This document shows, piece by piece, positions 37,401 through 48,475 of a stretch of DNA of 64,000 nucleotides. Under the pieces are notes generated by a model. That model was given only the letters and a program-made list of their open reading frames with translations. It was not told the DNA's origin and did not search any database. Within the stretch, counting starts at the first letter, position 1. Each line of letters begins with the position of its first letter. This stretch comes from Piper betle (Eukaryota; Streptophyta; Magnoliopsida; Piperales; Piperaceae). Both the position numbers and the translations under genes were made by a program. The stretch spans positions 45,757-109,756 of the forward strand of contig JAURVB010013953.1 in assembly GCA_033002965.1 (NCBI GenBank), given 5' to 3'.

Positions 37401-38552
37401 CGTGGCCACCTTATTAGACTGTACCATTGCACAACCAGCTTCCATCGGCTTCTTAACTGCCACCCGACTGCTTTGGACCACTGTCACCATTTCCAATCGA
37501 TTTTTGTTGTTGGCATTTCATACTTGAGATTGAGAGGGAGGCTTGTAGGCAGGACTTGTATGCAAATTTTTGGTAGGTTCGTCAAGTCCAGCACTTCGAA
37601 GGAAGCCTTGACTTAATAACAGGCTTAAAGCTATGAAAGTGTACGTTATTTCCCTTACCCAGGATGCAAAAGGCTGTCAAAAATGAAGTTTGGGAAAGAA
37701 AATGTTTAAATAATTATTAGCCAGTACCACATCTTTCATTTGTTAATAAAATTCAGTCTTGTTCTACAAAAGTGCAATATACTCTCCCTCCCTTCCTCCC
37801 CCTCCAATCAAATATATAAATAAAAGTGGAATATATTAGCCAGTAACACATCTTTCATTTATCAATAAAATTCAGTCTTGCTCTTGAAAAGTGCAATATA
37901 TCTCTCCCTCTCCTCTCCTCATATCTTGGGTCATCCTTTCAAATACTCATACAAACATAGTTGATTTTCATGAATATTACCCTCAATTCGTCTGAAATTC
38001 AATTGACCACCTATAATACCATTGTGAATTCCATATCTAATAGTTTTAACAGACTCTCGTCACATGTGCACTTCTGCCATACCTATCAAGCTGATGTAGC
38101 TACACTTAGTAACCAGTCACACCCCTAGTTAATCTTGCAATAAATTATGGATTTCTTACGAAAATGAACTTGAAGTTTCAGCTTGAAAAATACGAGCACT
38201 TGGAACAGCACTCAAAAGGTGTTTGCTATGAAGTTTGAGTAAAATACACAAATTTCAAAGTTTCTGTGTGCTTTGGATATCTTCTTGTTCTAATCAACTA
38301 ATCAATTAAGGGAAACAAATCAATTAATCAAATGAAAGTCAGAAAGCATATTTAAGTAGCAGGAAGATAATTCCTTCCCTAAGAATAAGTAACTGAGCAA
38401 CAATTAGATCTGAAGGAAAACATAACATTTACTAGACCACAAAGTATTTAAAAGAAAAGTGAAAGTAAAATTTTACTTTCAATGCTCTGCTGTGAGTTGT
38501 TGAGCCTTGCAAGTTTATCAACTAATATCTGGCTATTAAATGTACTGCTCAT
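28403..38552 (-). CDS. RPRD1-like protein with RNA polymerase II CTD-interacting (CID) domain
   Basis: Seven coding exons on the minus strand: 38552-38477, 34414-34167, 30736-30614, 30525-30387, 29885-29746, 29656-29621, 29200-28403. All phases agree and give 519 aa. The start is MSSTFNSQILVDKLARLNNS. The CID (residues about 1-140) shows LSHWCIFHRRNARQVVETW, FLYLANDILQNSRRKG and INIWEERKVF. A coiled-coil follows (EALQEQELKLNEVRDQLQ, SKFDETNAICERLLIPD), then an Ala/Glu helix and a proline-rich C-terminus (LQPPPPLTAPMPPLPPTLPP). CID proteins of the RPRD1/Rtt103 type bind the phosphorylated CTD heptads and help transcription termination and CTD dephosphorylation in the nucleus; plant members are annotated as ENTH/VHS-like. 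The first two introns are 4.1 and 3.4 kb and full of transposon relics. A non-coding 5' exon may lie near 39.4-39.6 kb. Confidence 0.9.
32540..32934 (-). mobile_element. TRIM element, minus orientation
   Basis: Read on the minus strand: LTR 32934-32774 (tgtaacacccccaaaa...tttttaca), two-base spacer, degraded primer site tggtattacaac at 32771-32760, a ~80-base internal segment ending aaggttggtggaa, then LTR 32690-32540 (tgtaatatccc...attgggca). LTRs are about 151-161 bases. The internal motif ggatggtggtaatgccaag matches the neighbouring plus-strand copy. Confidence 0.75.
32941..33064 (+). mobile_element. Extra TRIM LTR (truncated 5' end)
   Basis: About 124 bases similar to the adjacent plus-strand LTR (cccaaaaaagtcaagttaa, gatcttcaccttgattaatca). 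It lacks the tgtaat start and abuts the next LTR directly, so it is a partial or recombined LTR. Confidence 0.65.
33065..33451 (+). mobile_element. TRIM element, plus orientation
   Basis: LTR 33065-33217 (tgtaatatccc...gggtaaca), two-base spacer, primer site tggtatcaaagc at 33220-33231 (matches initiator tRNA-Met with one change), internal segment to 33290 with agaaaggaa near its end, and LTR 33291-33451 (tgtaatatcac...cctttaca). Total 387 bases, no coding sequence. No clean target-site duplication, as expected if elements recombined in place. Confidence 0.8.
33688..33842. repeat. 54-base minisatellite, nearly three copies
   Basis: Units begin gagtc at 33688, 33742 and 33796, spaced exactly 54 bases. 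Each contains tgcaactctttgtttaaataaat or a variant. The third copy is shortened. Confidence 0.8.
34415..38476. other. Intron 1 of the RPRD1-like gene (4.1 kb)
   Basis: AT-rich intron with a SMART-type element (35192-35498), a direct repeat of about 80 bases spaced 119 bases apart (attagccagta-cacatctttcatt at 37716 and 37835), and a GC-richer block at about 36.9-37.6 kb whose frames have no family match. Confidence 0.6.
35192..35498 (+). mobile_element. SMART-type small LTR retrotransposon
   Basis: LTRs of 81 bases at 35192-35272 and 35418-35498, both starting tgttgaagtaa-tatttagtgg. The primer site tggtatcagagcc at 35273-35285 is an exact plant initiator-tRNA-Met type. The polypurine tract aagggggag abuts the second LTR. 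The internal region is 145 bases without coding capacity; total 307 bases. Flanks tttat (5') and ttcat (3') may be a target-site duplication with one mismatch. Confidence 0.82.
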
Positions 38553-38848
38553 TTTGAACTCTGCTTATCCCCCTTGTCAGAAAAAAATCTGCAATAAAGA
38601 TAAAAATAGAAAAAAATACTTCTTCAAGAACTGTTGATAATAGAATACAACCCAGTAAACAAAGGAAGTAAAAAATAACACGAATCAACAAAGTGAAGCT
38701 CACAAATAAGCAACACTACCGATTATGATGAAACACTGCCGTAAGAGATGCAGTAAAATCCTGATTTAATAAGAATTAACAATCGGCTCAACAAGAAAAA
38801 GTGAATGAGTTGGAACATTATAGCAGTTGTACAAGAGGGAGGCGAAGC

Positions 38849-38900
38849 ATTCCCATCTCCATAATTACCTTCCCATTCCCATCTCCATAATTACCTTCCC
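38849..38900. repeat. 26-base tandem duplication
   Basis: The unit attcccatctccataattac is repeated at a spacing of exactly 26 bases (38849 and 38875), just upstream of the RPRD1-like start codon on the minus strand. It may lie in the 5' leader intron. Confidence 0.8.
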
Positions 38901-40240
38901 CTTTTTTCTAATGAAAAGGATCTGAACCCAGTTACCCTGAGAATCAACCCATCGACGACAGAGTCCTCTTCCAATTAGGTAAGGCATCCATCGATCATTT
39001 TAATAAGGAAAAAATAAATAAATTATACCAAACACTCTCTACGCAATTCTTCACCAAACGTTCGACTCACCCTCACCATTACATGATTTTATGTAGTGAG
39101 TCCCCTAAGCCCCTAATACTATCACCACTTTCACAATTGCATTTAAAACAGGCACCACAAAATACAGAGACTATAGACTACAATTTCATTCGTTACCTAA
39201 CCATAATTTCAAAGAAGAGCGGAGACGAAAAAAAACACAATCACGCTTAACGAATTCACGATTACCCAAAATTCACACCCCACCCCATCAGACTAAAGGT
39301 TCACATTTATGTTTACAAGAGTTGCATGCAAAAACAGGGGGAAGAACAAAATCGCAAACAACCTGCCTTGAAATTCAATTCGATTCCAACCAACTGAAAG
39401 CAACAACAAATGAAGGTAAGGAGGCGGTAACATGGCACATTCCCTGCGCGCACAACCACGGCAGACACATCGGGTGAGACGTGGTAGGGAACGAGGAAGG
39501 GTTTGCTGGGCCGAGATGGTAGGGCTCAAAAGTGGAGTTGGCTCCGCCTCCACGGCTCGAGGAGACGAGCAGGTATTGGCTTTATATGGACGACAAAATG
39601 GCCCTTTTTTTTTTTAATCTCAAATTTCTCATTCAAGATTCATTGGTTAGTGTAGATTTAGCATTTTAAGGATATGTTATCCCTTCATATTTCAAGGTTG
39701 CTTAGTATCGGCTGGAACTGACGCAAGAATATGAGTAATAATATGTAAATTTTGTAATTTATTTAGATCATGTAAACATTTTTTTAATTTTATACACAAT
39801 TATTCTCATCGTCTACCCATAACCGTTCGTGTAATTTAACAACTCGTATTAATTATAATTTATATAAAATATTAGTTGTTATTTTTAGCATTTTTTATAT
39901 TATTTTAGGTGCTTCAAATATTTGAATTTGGTTTTTGAATAGATATTACTTTTAAAAAATAAAAACTAAACCAACAGTTTTTTTTTGTTAAAAACAACTT
40001 TTTTGAAGAACACAGGGGCCGTGAAGGACAAACACATCCAAGCGCCCCGTTCATAGTCGACGGCAGCTGCATTCAGTGGTTGAAAATGATTGAATCCGAC
40101 AATCGTTGGCTAGATTTAGCTCGCAAGTACAAATTCATCCATCCATGGTATAACCATGGCACAGTTGCCATAGGCTATATCTTGCCAAAACATTATAGGG
40201 TGGCCAAAAAAGCTACCCTAGCCTCAAACGTCTTAGACTA
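38900..40240. other. Upstream region of the RPRD1-like gene and spacer
   Basis: A GC-richer minus-strand block at about 39.29-39.58 kb with no supported coding function could be a non-coding first exon and core promoter of the RPRD1-like gene. It is followed by AT-rich intergenic DNA. Confidence 0.35.
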
Positions 40241-40247
40241 GATATAT

Positions 40248-40739
40248 TGTAATAATTCATAAATATTAATCACATATTTAATCCCTTATTAGAATTTAAT
40301 ATATAAATGGGTATGTGATTATAAATATTTAATTTGATTAATCATTTTTAAAACAATAACTTAGGCTATCAATTTTTATTTTGGCCGGATTGTTATAGCT
40401 GATGTAAGAGATATTAGATACTTAGGCCATCAATTTTGATTATCATAGCTGACTTAAGATATATTAGATAGTGTGCTAAACTACATATAGATTAGAAAGC
40501 TAGCTGTGGGCCATCACATAGACTAGGGAGCTAACCATAGTCCATAAAAAAATTCAAGTACAAAATTTCTTAAAGGTATGTAGATTATAATAACCCATAA
40601 AAATAAGTTACACATCTAACATCTTTTTTAATAAAATCTAATATATAAACGAAGATGTATTTATAAATCATCAATTTGATTAACCACTTTTAAAATAATA
40701 ACTTAAGTCATCAGTTTGTATTTAGGTTGGGTTGTTATA
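40248..40739 (+). mobile_element. Diverged TRIM element
   Basis: Two related segments of about 150 bases lie at 40248-40397 (tgtaataattc...ggattgttata) and 40586-40739 (tataataaccc...gggttgttata). They share aatctaatatataaa, tttgattaa-cac/tttttaaaa-aataactta and the end ttgttata. The primer site has decayed (gctgatgtaaga). Total 492 bases. No target-site duplication is seen. Confidence 0.6.
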
Positions 40740-43541
40740 GCACTTGTACGGGTTGTTTTAATTTTTTATTTTGAAATTAATAGATGCCCAACCTAGCCCA
40801 AAATATTAGGTACTTAAGGTATGATGTTTTGTTGCCAAAAAAGGAAAATTTTCAATATTATCATATACTAGAAAAAACATGGCTAATTACCAAAAAAGAG
40901 AAAACATAAATTATCTAAAATACCCTAAAAATTAAATTTACTATATTTAAAAAATAACAGTGGAAGCTTAGCTGCATCGGCGGACTGGCCATAGTTGGTG
41001 ATTAGACATGAACACCCTCAGCCTTGGTCAGGCGACCGCATCTAGCAAGGTGGCCAAGTTTGGGCATCCCCTACCAGATATTGGTCACTCTGACCAAACA
41101 TTTAAAAAAAACATTTTTTTTCTGATTGAAATGATGGGATCTAATTGTTTCAAGCCAGATCCGGCCTTAGGCCGACGATTGAAGTTGGCCTGAGGTGGCC
41201 AAGGGCCATGGGCATTTGGTTTTGGCTACCCTAAAACTAGGGTCAGTCACGTTTGCTGGCCCATGTTGATTACGCCTGCCGGCTCGCAGTCACTCTCTTA
41301 AAAATTTTTATTTTAATTAGAAGTCAGTCTTATCATTATTGATTTTTTTCTATAATTAATTTTGATTCTCTCACTACTAGGTAATATTAATATCTTTCCT
41401 TTTCTAGTAAAAAACTCTAAGGGTATCAATCTAATTGTGAAAATTTTAAATCATCATTGAATTATGAATAAAGCATAATTTCACCATTTAATTGTAAACT
41501 TATCAAATGAAGACAATAAATTAAATAAATGTATATATCTCTTCATTAAAGTATAATTTTGTTTGTACAATTAGAGTTTTTCATTTCATTAAATAAGTGT
41601 TTATCTCTAAAATAGGATCTCGTTGTCTAATTAAAGTTTTTATATATTTACTATTAGAACATATCTCTAACATAGGCTACACTTAGTGTCGCATATTGCC
41701 TAATTAATTTTCAGTACATGGTCCAAAGCTAATATTGCACTTTTTGCGGCGGAATTACAATTTTATTAGGAAACATCTTTTCTTCAATTTTTTAAAAGAA
41801 TATTTTGATGATAAGGAATCTGAAATGATAATATTAGGTACCTCTGATTAAGAGAAAAATTATTAAACTATCTATTTGTAGATTAGTACTATACTTCTAC
41901 GCATAAGTAAGCTTTTCTCAAAATTGCAGAATATAAATCAAAATAAATGACATAAAATATATTATTGACTCTGTCGAGAGCAAGTTTGGATGGTTTTATT
42001 ACTCCAAGTTCTCAGTTATCTCATGTGAGTTTAATGAAATTGTAGAAATAATGTTTATTATATGGTAATTTTTAAGGGTTAGCATACTTAGGAAGTTTGG
42101 AGTTGAAGAAGTCAATCAAATTTGTTAGGTGTTTAGAGATATTTTTGATAAATATTAGAGATTTTAAGTAGTTATTTCCATACAAAATAATAAAATCAAA
42201 TATAATTTTCATAATTACTTCTAAATTTCTAAAAATTATCAAAAACCTTCTTAAAAGATATCATGCCTATTCGGGTTTCAACAAAATTGACCGGTTTGGG
42301 CCATGTGCAATTTTGGACGTCTAACTAAGTTCGGTTTGGAGCCAACCAATTTAAACCCATCAAAAAATAAAAATTTAAATAAAAAACTCAATGATAGTTA
42401 AAAGGTTTTTTACGAGAAAGGGAAGAATTTTTTTGATATTATCAGATAGTGGGAAAATTAGACTTAATTATTAGAAAAGAGGGAAAAAATTCAAATTTTC
42501 TTAAATACTTTTGGTTAAATTTTTTTTAAATAACTAATTTAATTTTTTAAAAGCTAGGGGTGTGGGCGGTTGGATCTTGACCATGTTGGCCTCAAGCAGA
42601 TTAGGACCGGTGAGAGGGGCCATGTTTTCAAAAAAAATTTTTTAGCAATGATAGCCGAGAGCAGCCAAATCCTACCACCCTTACCGGATCTAGACACCCT
42701 CGACCCATTGCAATCGGTTATGGGGCCACTAAAAGTAAAATTTTTTTATAAGATCTTTTAGGGTAAAAAAGTAGTTTTCTCATTATATTAAAGTTTCTCA
42801 TTTTCCAATAATTAGCTTTGATTTTTCTACTACTTGATAATACTAAAAATTTTCCTCTTTTTACTGTAAAAAGCACATAATTAAATGTGTTTGATAGATC
42901 TTCTTCCTTCCTTCCTGATCCTGTGCAACCACAGGGCCCAAATTAGCGGTCCACCAACCACGTATGAAAATTAGCCGATTTGATACACACACAGTATATA
43001 TGAAATGTGTATGGAACGCGTCTACTTGGTAGTATCATATTGTTTGCCATCTGAAGGTTATCCACTACAAGGGGCGAGCTTAGAAGAGAACAAAAATCAA
43101 TGGGCTGTTAGAGAGTAGACACAGCCCTACAGACAAAATATCCAAGGGGTAAAGGTGGTAAGTGGAAGTAAGCAAAGTAAAAAAACAAAACAGGTGTTCA
43201 GACTTCACCGGTCTGGTTGGGGGTGTGTTTGGAACAAGGAACAGTAGCCGGCTGTGTCTTTCCTCGAAGCATCGTTCCTAAAGCTTTTTGTCTTCCATTT
43301 TCTCCCCTTACAACCGTCGTTCCGGATCCGTCCTTTTGGAACCCAGATCTCAGATTGAGAGAATCTATCCACCCTGTGTTACATAAGACCCAGTTCCCAC
43401 CTTTTTCTTGCTGTCCCTCTTATGACCACACGCGGGGTGGGGAAGACAAGACTGGCAGTGGTCGAGAGCATGATTGGATGGGATCCGAAATCGGAGTTTT
43501 GATCGGCCCTGCTGTTTGAGTCGGATTTGTTTAAAGGTGAT
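40740..43541. other. Intergenic DNA upstream of the PBS1-type kinase
   Basis: AT-rich spacer with two short GC-richer blocks (about 40.98-41.3 and 42.57-42.75 kb) that share words such as ggccaag and gaccatgttggcc but have no coding support. The last 500 bases are likely promoter and 5' UTR; a TATA-like gtatatatga sits near 42993. Confidence 0.4.
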
Positions 43542-46500
43542 ATGGGTTGCTTCTCGTGTTTTGACTCCAAGGAAGAAGAGGGTCTCAATCCTTCCAAATC
43601 CACTAGTGACGAGCCTGTGGCGGCTGTTAGACCTGCTGTCAATGATTCGCATATGTCTAAGTTGTCTTCTGGTCAGTTCTTTATCAATCTCTTTATTTTT
43701 CATTGGAATTCTGAAATTTCTTTTAAAATTTTTTTTCTTGTTTGTGGTTATTATATTTTCAAGTGGAGTAGTTGGAGAATTTAGATCTGGCAGTTTGCTG
43801 TTTAGTGGTAAATTTAGCTTCTTTGGCCGGTTTTGAATTTATCATATTGGATTAGCTAAATGGCGTAGATATGTTTCGTTCAGGATAGGTATTTAGCACT
43901 GATTCATGCTCTCCATGTGTGGTAGTATTTTGGTTTATTACTCGATTCACGAGAATTTGTATCCCAAGGTTTGATGTGTTACTTCTATTGTGTCTTTGTG
44001 TTTTAATAGATTGTCTGATTGATTTGCTAGCTTTGATTGGTGGGGGTGGTTTTTTCTTCTTGTCAACTGAGTGTAGTAATCTTGTGAAATTTGCTTTGGC
44101 AAGGTTGTTAGATATTGCCGCAATATGCTAAACATGAATTATATTAAATAATTTATCAGTGGTATGTGAAATCATATGATTGGGAATTGCTCTACCTCCG
44201 CAGCCCAATTTGTTTATGATTTTTACAGCATAGGGGTAGATGTGCTTCGTTCACTATAGGTATTCAGCTTCTTACAACATACTCATGCTGTTCTTGTGTG
44301 GTGATATTTGGATTTCTACTCGGTTCACGAAACATCATTATCACCAAGGTTTTGATGTCTTAGCTCCTTAGCGATCTCAACCCTTCATTTGCATCCTCCT
44401 ATTCTAATAGATTGTCTGATTGATCTACTAGCTCTAAATGACAGGGTAGTCTTTTCTTCTTCTCTGTGTAATCTTGTGTAGTTTTGCTTTTGCAGGATTG
44501 TTAAATATTACCTAAACTTGCCTAATATGAATTATCATAAATAATTTGCCTGTGATATGTGGAATGATATGCTTGGGAGTGTATTTATGCATCTACATCC
44601 AAATTTGCTTATGATTTTTTAGAAGGATGAAAATTTCCCCTGTTCATCCTCTAAATTCATATATGAGTTGCTGTAGTATTATATCCATACGTGGATTTAT
44701 TTTGTTTTTTTGGATGGATTGAAGGAGCTGACAGACTTAAAGGGAAAACTCCTAGCGGGTCAAAAAGAGAATTAGTTAGCCCAAAAAACTTACCAGATGG
44801 TACTATTGCTGCACACACTTTCACCTTTCGGGAGCTAGCAGCTGCAACGCAAAACTTTCGGCCAGAGTGCCTACTTGGAGAAGGAGGATTTGGTCGTGTT
44901 TATAAAGGTCGCCTTGAGAGCACTGGTCAGGTGAATTTTGTTGACCTCTAAAACTGATGAATGCTCGGTTCTAACATTATTCATGTTAGCGGAAACTACA
45001 ATTTATATATTATGGTTTTGGAAAAAAAAAGGGAAAGAAAAATACTATCTTAGTGCTTATATATCTAGAACTCTCTACTATTTAATTTATCTATGGTTGC
45101 CATAAATTTATGTTTAAGTGGCTTTTGGTATACAGGTGGTGGCTGTTAAACAGTTAGACAGAGATGGGCTGCAGGGTAACAGAGAATTTCTTGTGGAGGT
45201 TCTTATGCTTAGTCTCCTACACCACCCTCATCTTGTGAATCTGATTGGTTATTGTGCTGATGGTGACCAGCGACTCCTTGTCTATGAATTTATGCCTTTA
45301 GGATCATTGGAAGATCATTTCACATGGTATCGTACACTCGTATTTTCTTTTTGCATTAAAGGTGTACATAAATGTATGTAGTTAAATTCATTGTTGCCGA
45401 TTGGTTATGGATCACTTTATGTGATTAATATTCCAGTATATGGTGTTCTTTATAAAAGCCTATATGACTCTGTCAATACTGTCCCCTGTACACATGTATA
45501 ATTGCTGATGGTTGGACTGTTTATGCAGACCTTCCACTTGACAAGGAACCTTTAGATTGGAACACTAGGATGAAAATAGCTGCCGGTGCAGCCAAAGGCT
45601 TGGAGTATCTTCATGACAAAGCAAATCCTCCAGTTATTTACCGTGACTTCAAGTCATCAAACATATTACTAGGAGAGGGTTATCAACCAAAACTTTCTGA
45701 TTTTGGGCTTGCTAAGTTAGGTCCAACAGGCGACAAATCTCATGTTTCAACTAGAGTTATGGGTACATATGGTTATTGTGCTCCTGAATATGCAATGACC
45801 GGTCAGCTTACAGTGAAATCTGATGTATATAGTTTTGGAGTTGTTTTCCTTGAGCTGATAACAGGCAGGAAGGCTATAGATAGTACTCTACCTCATGGAG
45901 AGCAAAACCTTATTTCGTGGGTATGTTATCTCGCCCTTTTTATTACACCTGTTTTTCAATTCTATTTCATCAAAATGAAACTGTGTTGTATAGTGCTGCC
46001 AACTATTTTAGATTAACCCGATTGGTAAACTTGACTCAATGTTGAATCTTTTGAATGGTAAACATCACTTGTATCTGTATATTTATAAGTCATGCTGAAA
46101 GTTAAATTTTTTGCTTTCTCGTGTCCAAAGCAGGTCTTATCTTCTCCCATTTTTGTTATTTTAAAATCAGATCTATTGAATAAACCTCAAACTATTTATG
46201 TATTTTATATATCCACGTTTGCAGGCTATAGATAAAAGTGAAAATGAATTTTTTTACAGGCTCGCCCCCTGTTCAATGATAGGCGTAAGTTTTCTAAACT
46301 GGCAGATCCTCGACTAGAATGCCGTTATCCAATGCGGGGACTTTATCAGGCACTTGCTGTAGCACACATGTGCATTCAAGAGCAAGCAACTGCTCGTCCG
46401 CTAATTGGGGACGTTGTAACTGCACTCTCTTATCTTACAACCCATTCCTATGAAGGTGGCTCTGGTCCTCCTCCTGCCATCCAAGATAGAGATGAAAGAA

Positions 46501-46721
46501 GAAGAGAAATGCAAGAAGACCGAGGGGGAAGAATTATGAGGAATGAAGATGGCGGTAGTTCTGGGCTTAGGTGGGGCATGAATGGATCTGAAAAAGAAGA
46601 TTCCACTAGGGAGACAGCTAGAATACTGAACCGGGACATCGAGCGGGAGCGAGCAGTCGCAGAGGCCAAGTTATGGGGAGAGAACTGGAGGGAGAAAAGG
46701 CGAGCCAGCATCCAAAACTAG
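43542..46721 (+). CDS. PBS1: PBS1-type receptor-like cytoplasmic kinase (RLCK VII)
   Basis: Exons: 43542-43671, 44725-44930, 45136-45331, 45529-45920, 46260-46721, giving 461 aa if the exon 3 donor is at 45332. The N-terminus MGCFSCFDS carries the myristoylation glycine and palmitoylation cysteines of plasma-membrane PBS1. Kinase landmarks: P-loop [11 protein letters not shown], lysine in [45 protein letters not shown], the activation-loop segment cut by the bacterial protease AvrPphB in Arabidopsis PBS1, is present. The Arabidopsis SEMPH recognition motif reads STLPH here. The C-terminus ([28 protein letters not shown]) is typical of the family. The exon 3 end is odd: the best-looking GT (45327) breaks the frame, while GT at 45332 keeps it but adds TWYH residues where PBS1 has LHD. 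Confidence 0.9.
43861..44620. repeat. Duplicated segment inside PBS1 intron 1
   Basis: Segment 43861-44230 is repeated, diverged, at 44231-44620 with a spacing of about 370-380 bases. Shared blocks: gtagat-tg-ttcgttca, ttaatagattgtctgattgat, cttttcttctt and taaataattt-cctgtgatatgt. Confidence 0.65.
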
Positions 46722-47940
46722 TACTCAAAATTTCGCAGGTGGAGCAGAGCCGCCAGCTGATCCTCTTTTCTCAATAGGGTAATGGAGCCTGCAGTGGTGC
46801 CTTGCAGGTCTTCCTCTTTGTTCAATTCCGAGAGGAACAAAATTTTCGAATCAAAGAGTGTACATTGTAAAAAAAATGAATGTTATATGCATCTTCTTGG
46901 TGACCCAGAAATATTCTGTGATGTCTTATTTAACTGTACTGAGTGAAGAGTGATCCATCTTCATCTGCTAAATTTATGTGGAGCCCCATTTCCATGTTTT
47001 TGAGCTGATAGCACTACTTTTCTCTGTCGTAATATTGTACAGACTCTTTAGGTGTTTGCTATTTCTCTTCATGATTATGTCCACGAGATCCGTTGGTACA
47101 AGTCTCATTGCAGTTTTTTTCTCTGAAGCAGTTTCATTGCTCTTTGAAGCCGTGTTGAGTTGGTATGTTAATGTTGATATGCTCAATATCTGTTTGCCAT
47201 TACCAAGCTTGTTTCCCAGGACAATTTGTAGGCTTGCGAAATAAACGGCTTTTCCGAACTGTTTTGTTGCGTTCCTTCAAAAACTATACTGTCTTGAGGT
47301 GTTTGAATGTTGTTAACGATCTTTTCCGAAAATTTTTAAGATAAGTTTGGAACGAAATACAAATGATACAATTGCCATTCATATGTTACTATTCTTTTAG
47401 ATAAGGATGTGATCAAGATTCTTATTTTCGTTAGGACATTGTTGTATAATACAAATTTTTCAACGACATAGCTCTCTGAGATATATCTTCTACATCTCAA
47501 CCGATCTAGTGTCTAATTTGATATTGATATCGATTACATAACCCAACATTAAGCCAAGTAACCAATTTTTTCACAGGTATAATATAAGACTATTGGCGCT
47601 GTGGCAGGCAGTAATTGATGTCCTGAATTAAACGATTGCACATAAAAAATGAATAAAAAATCTCATAGAATGATTTTTCTTAGTTAAAATTTAAAAATAA
47701 TATTTATAAAATTGCAATTCTTATTAAAAAAATTCAAAATAAAATCATGTCTTAGAGCATTACTCTGTTGGTTAGGATACATTCTTTGATTAAGATTACT
47801 TTTGTAAACAGAAAATTGTTGGCTAGACTTTGAGATTAAAGAAGGAAGTTGTCTTCCAAACCTTTTAAAAAGAACTGATGCAAATATTATCGGCCAAGAT
47901 ATATAAACTTTCCAGTGACGTGCCAAGTGTGTTTTCCCCA
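46722..47940. other. 3' flank of the PBS1-type gene
   Basis: The first ~590 bases are repeated almost identically after the second copy at 63418-64000, so the 3' UTR was included in the duplication. The remainder is AT-rich spacer without genes. Confidence 0.6.
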
Positions 47941-47945
47941 CAAAT

Positions 47946-48435
47946 TATTGAAGTAAATATTTAATGGTTCATTTTCCTAAAAATTTGAGCTTTTGAAATA
48001 AATGATTAGACTACCTAAAATTAATCAAAGACTAGGGTTTGAATCCCATTAGCTATATATGGCCGAAAAATATTAATTTTTTTGGGCGATATCCTTTGGC
48101 AATATATGCTTGAAGAAATATAAATTTGCCTCTCACGTTATGCCTTATGTTTGCCCCCATGGTTTCCTTTATTAAAGGCTTGAACTCTTGTGATGAGTGA
48201 TCAGACCATTTCAAATTAATAAGGTATCAAATAATCTAATATTTGCATGGTATTACAGTTAAAAGGGTTGGGGTTCAAATCGTAAATCCCAAATCCGTTG
48301 GCAATATATACTCAAAGAAATATTAATTTGCCCTCTTATGGAATATTTATCTTGTGTTGTCCACATGCCAAGCCTTAGTAGCTTTATTTATTAGAGGTCA
48401 AGCTTTTGGGACAAGTATTTAGTCTATCTAAAATT
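47946..48435 (+). mobile_element. Decayed SMART-family relic
   Basis: Three diverged copies of the SMART LTR (tattgaagtaaatatttaatgg at 47946; segments near 48160-48240 and 48395-48435, e.g. cttttgggacaagtatttag) alternate with internal sequence. A primer-site-like word, tggtattacagtt, is at 48249. This resembles an LTR-internal-LTR-internal-LTR chain of the element at 35192-35498. Confidence 0.5.
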
Positions 48436-48475
48436 TACGTAAATATCTTCAATGCCCAGACTTATATATTGAAAG

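Noticed and set aside
46448..46711. Minus-strand 87-codon frame repeated at 63144-63407
   Set aside because: Conserved only because it lies opposite PBS1 exon 5 in both copies.
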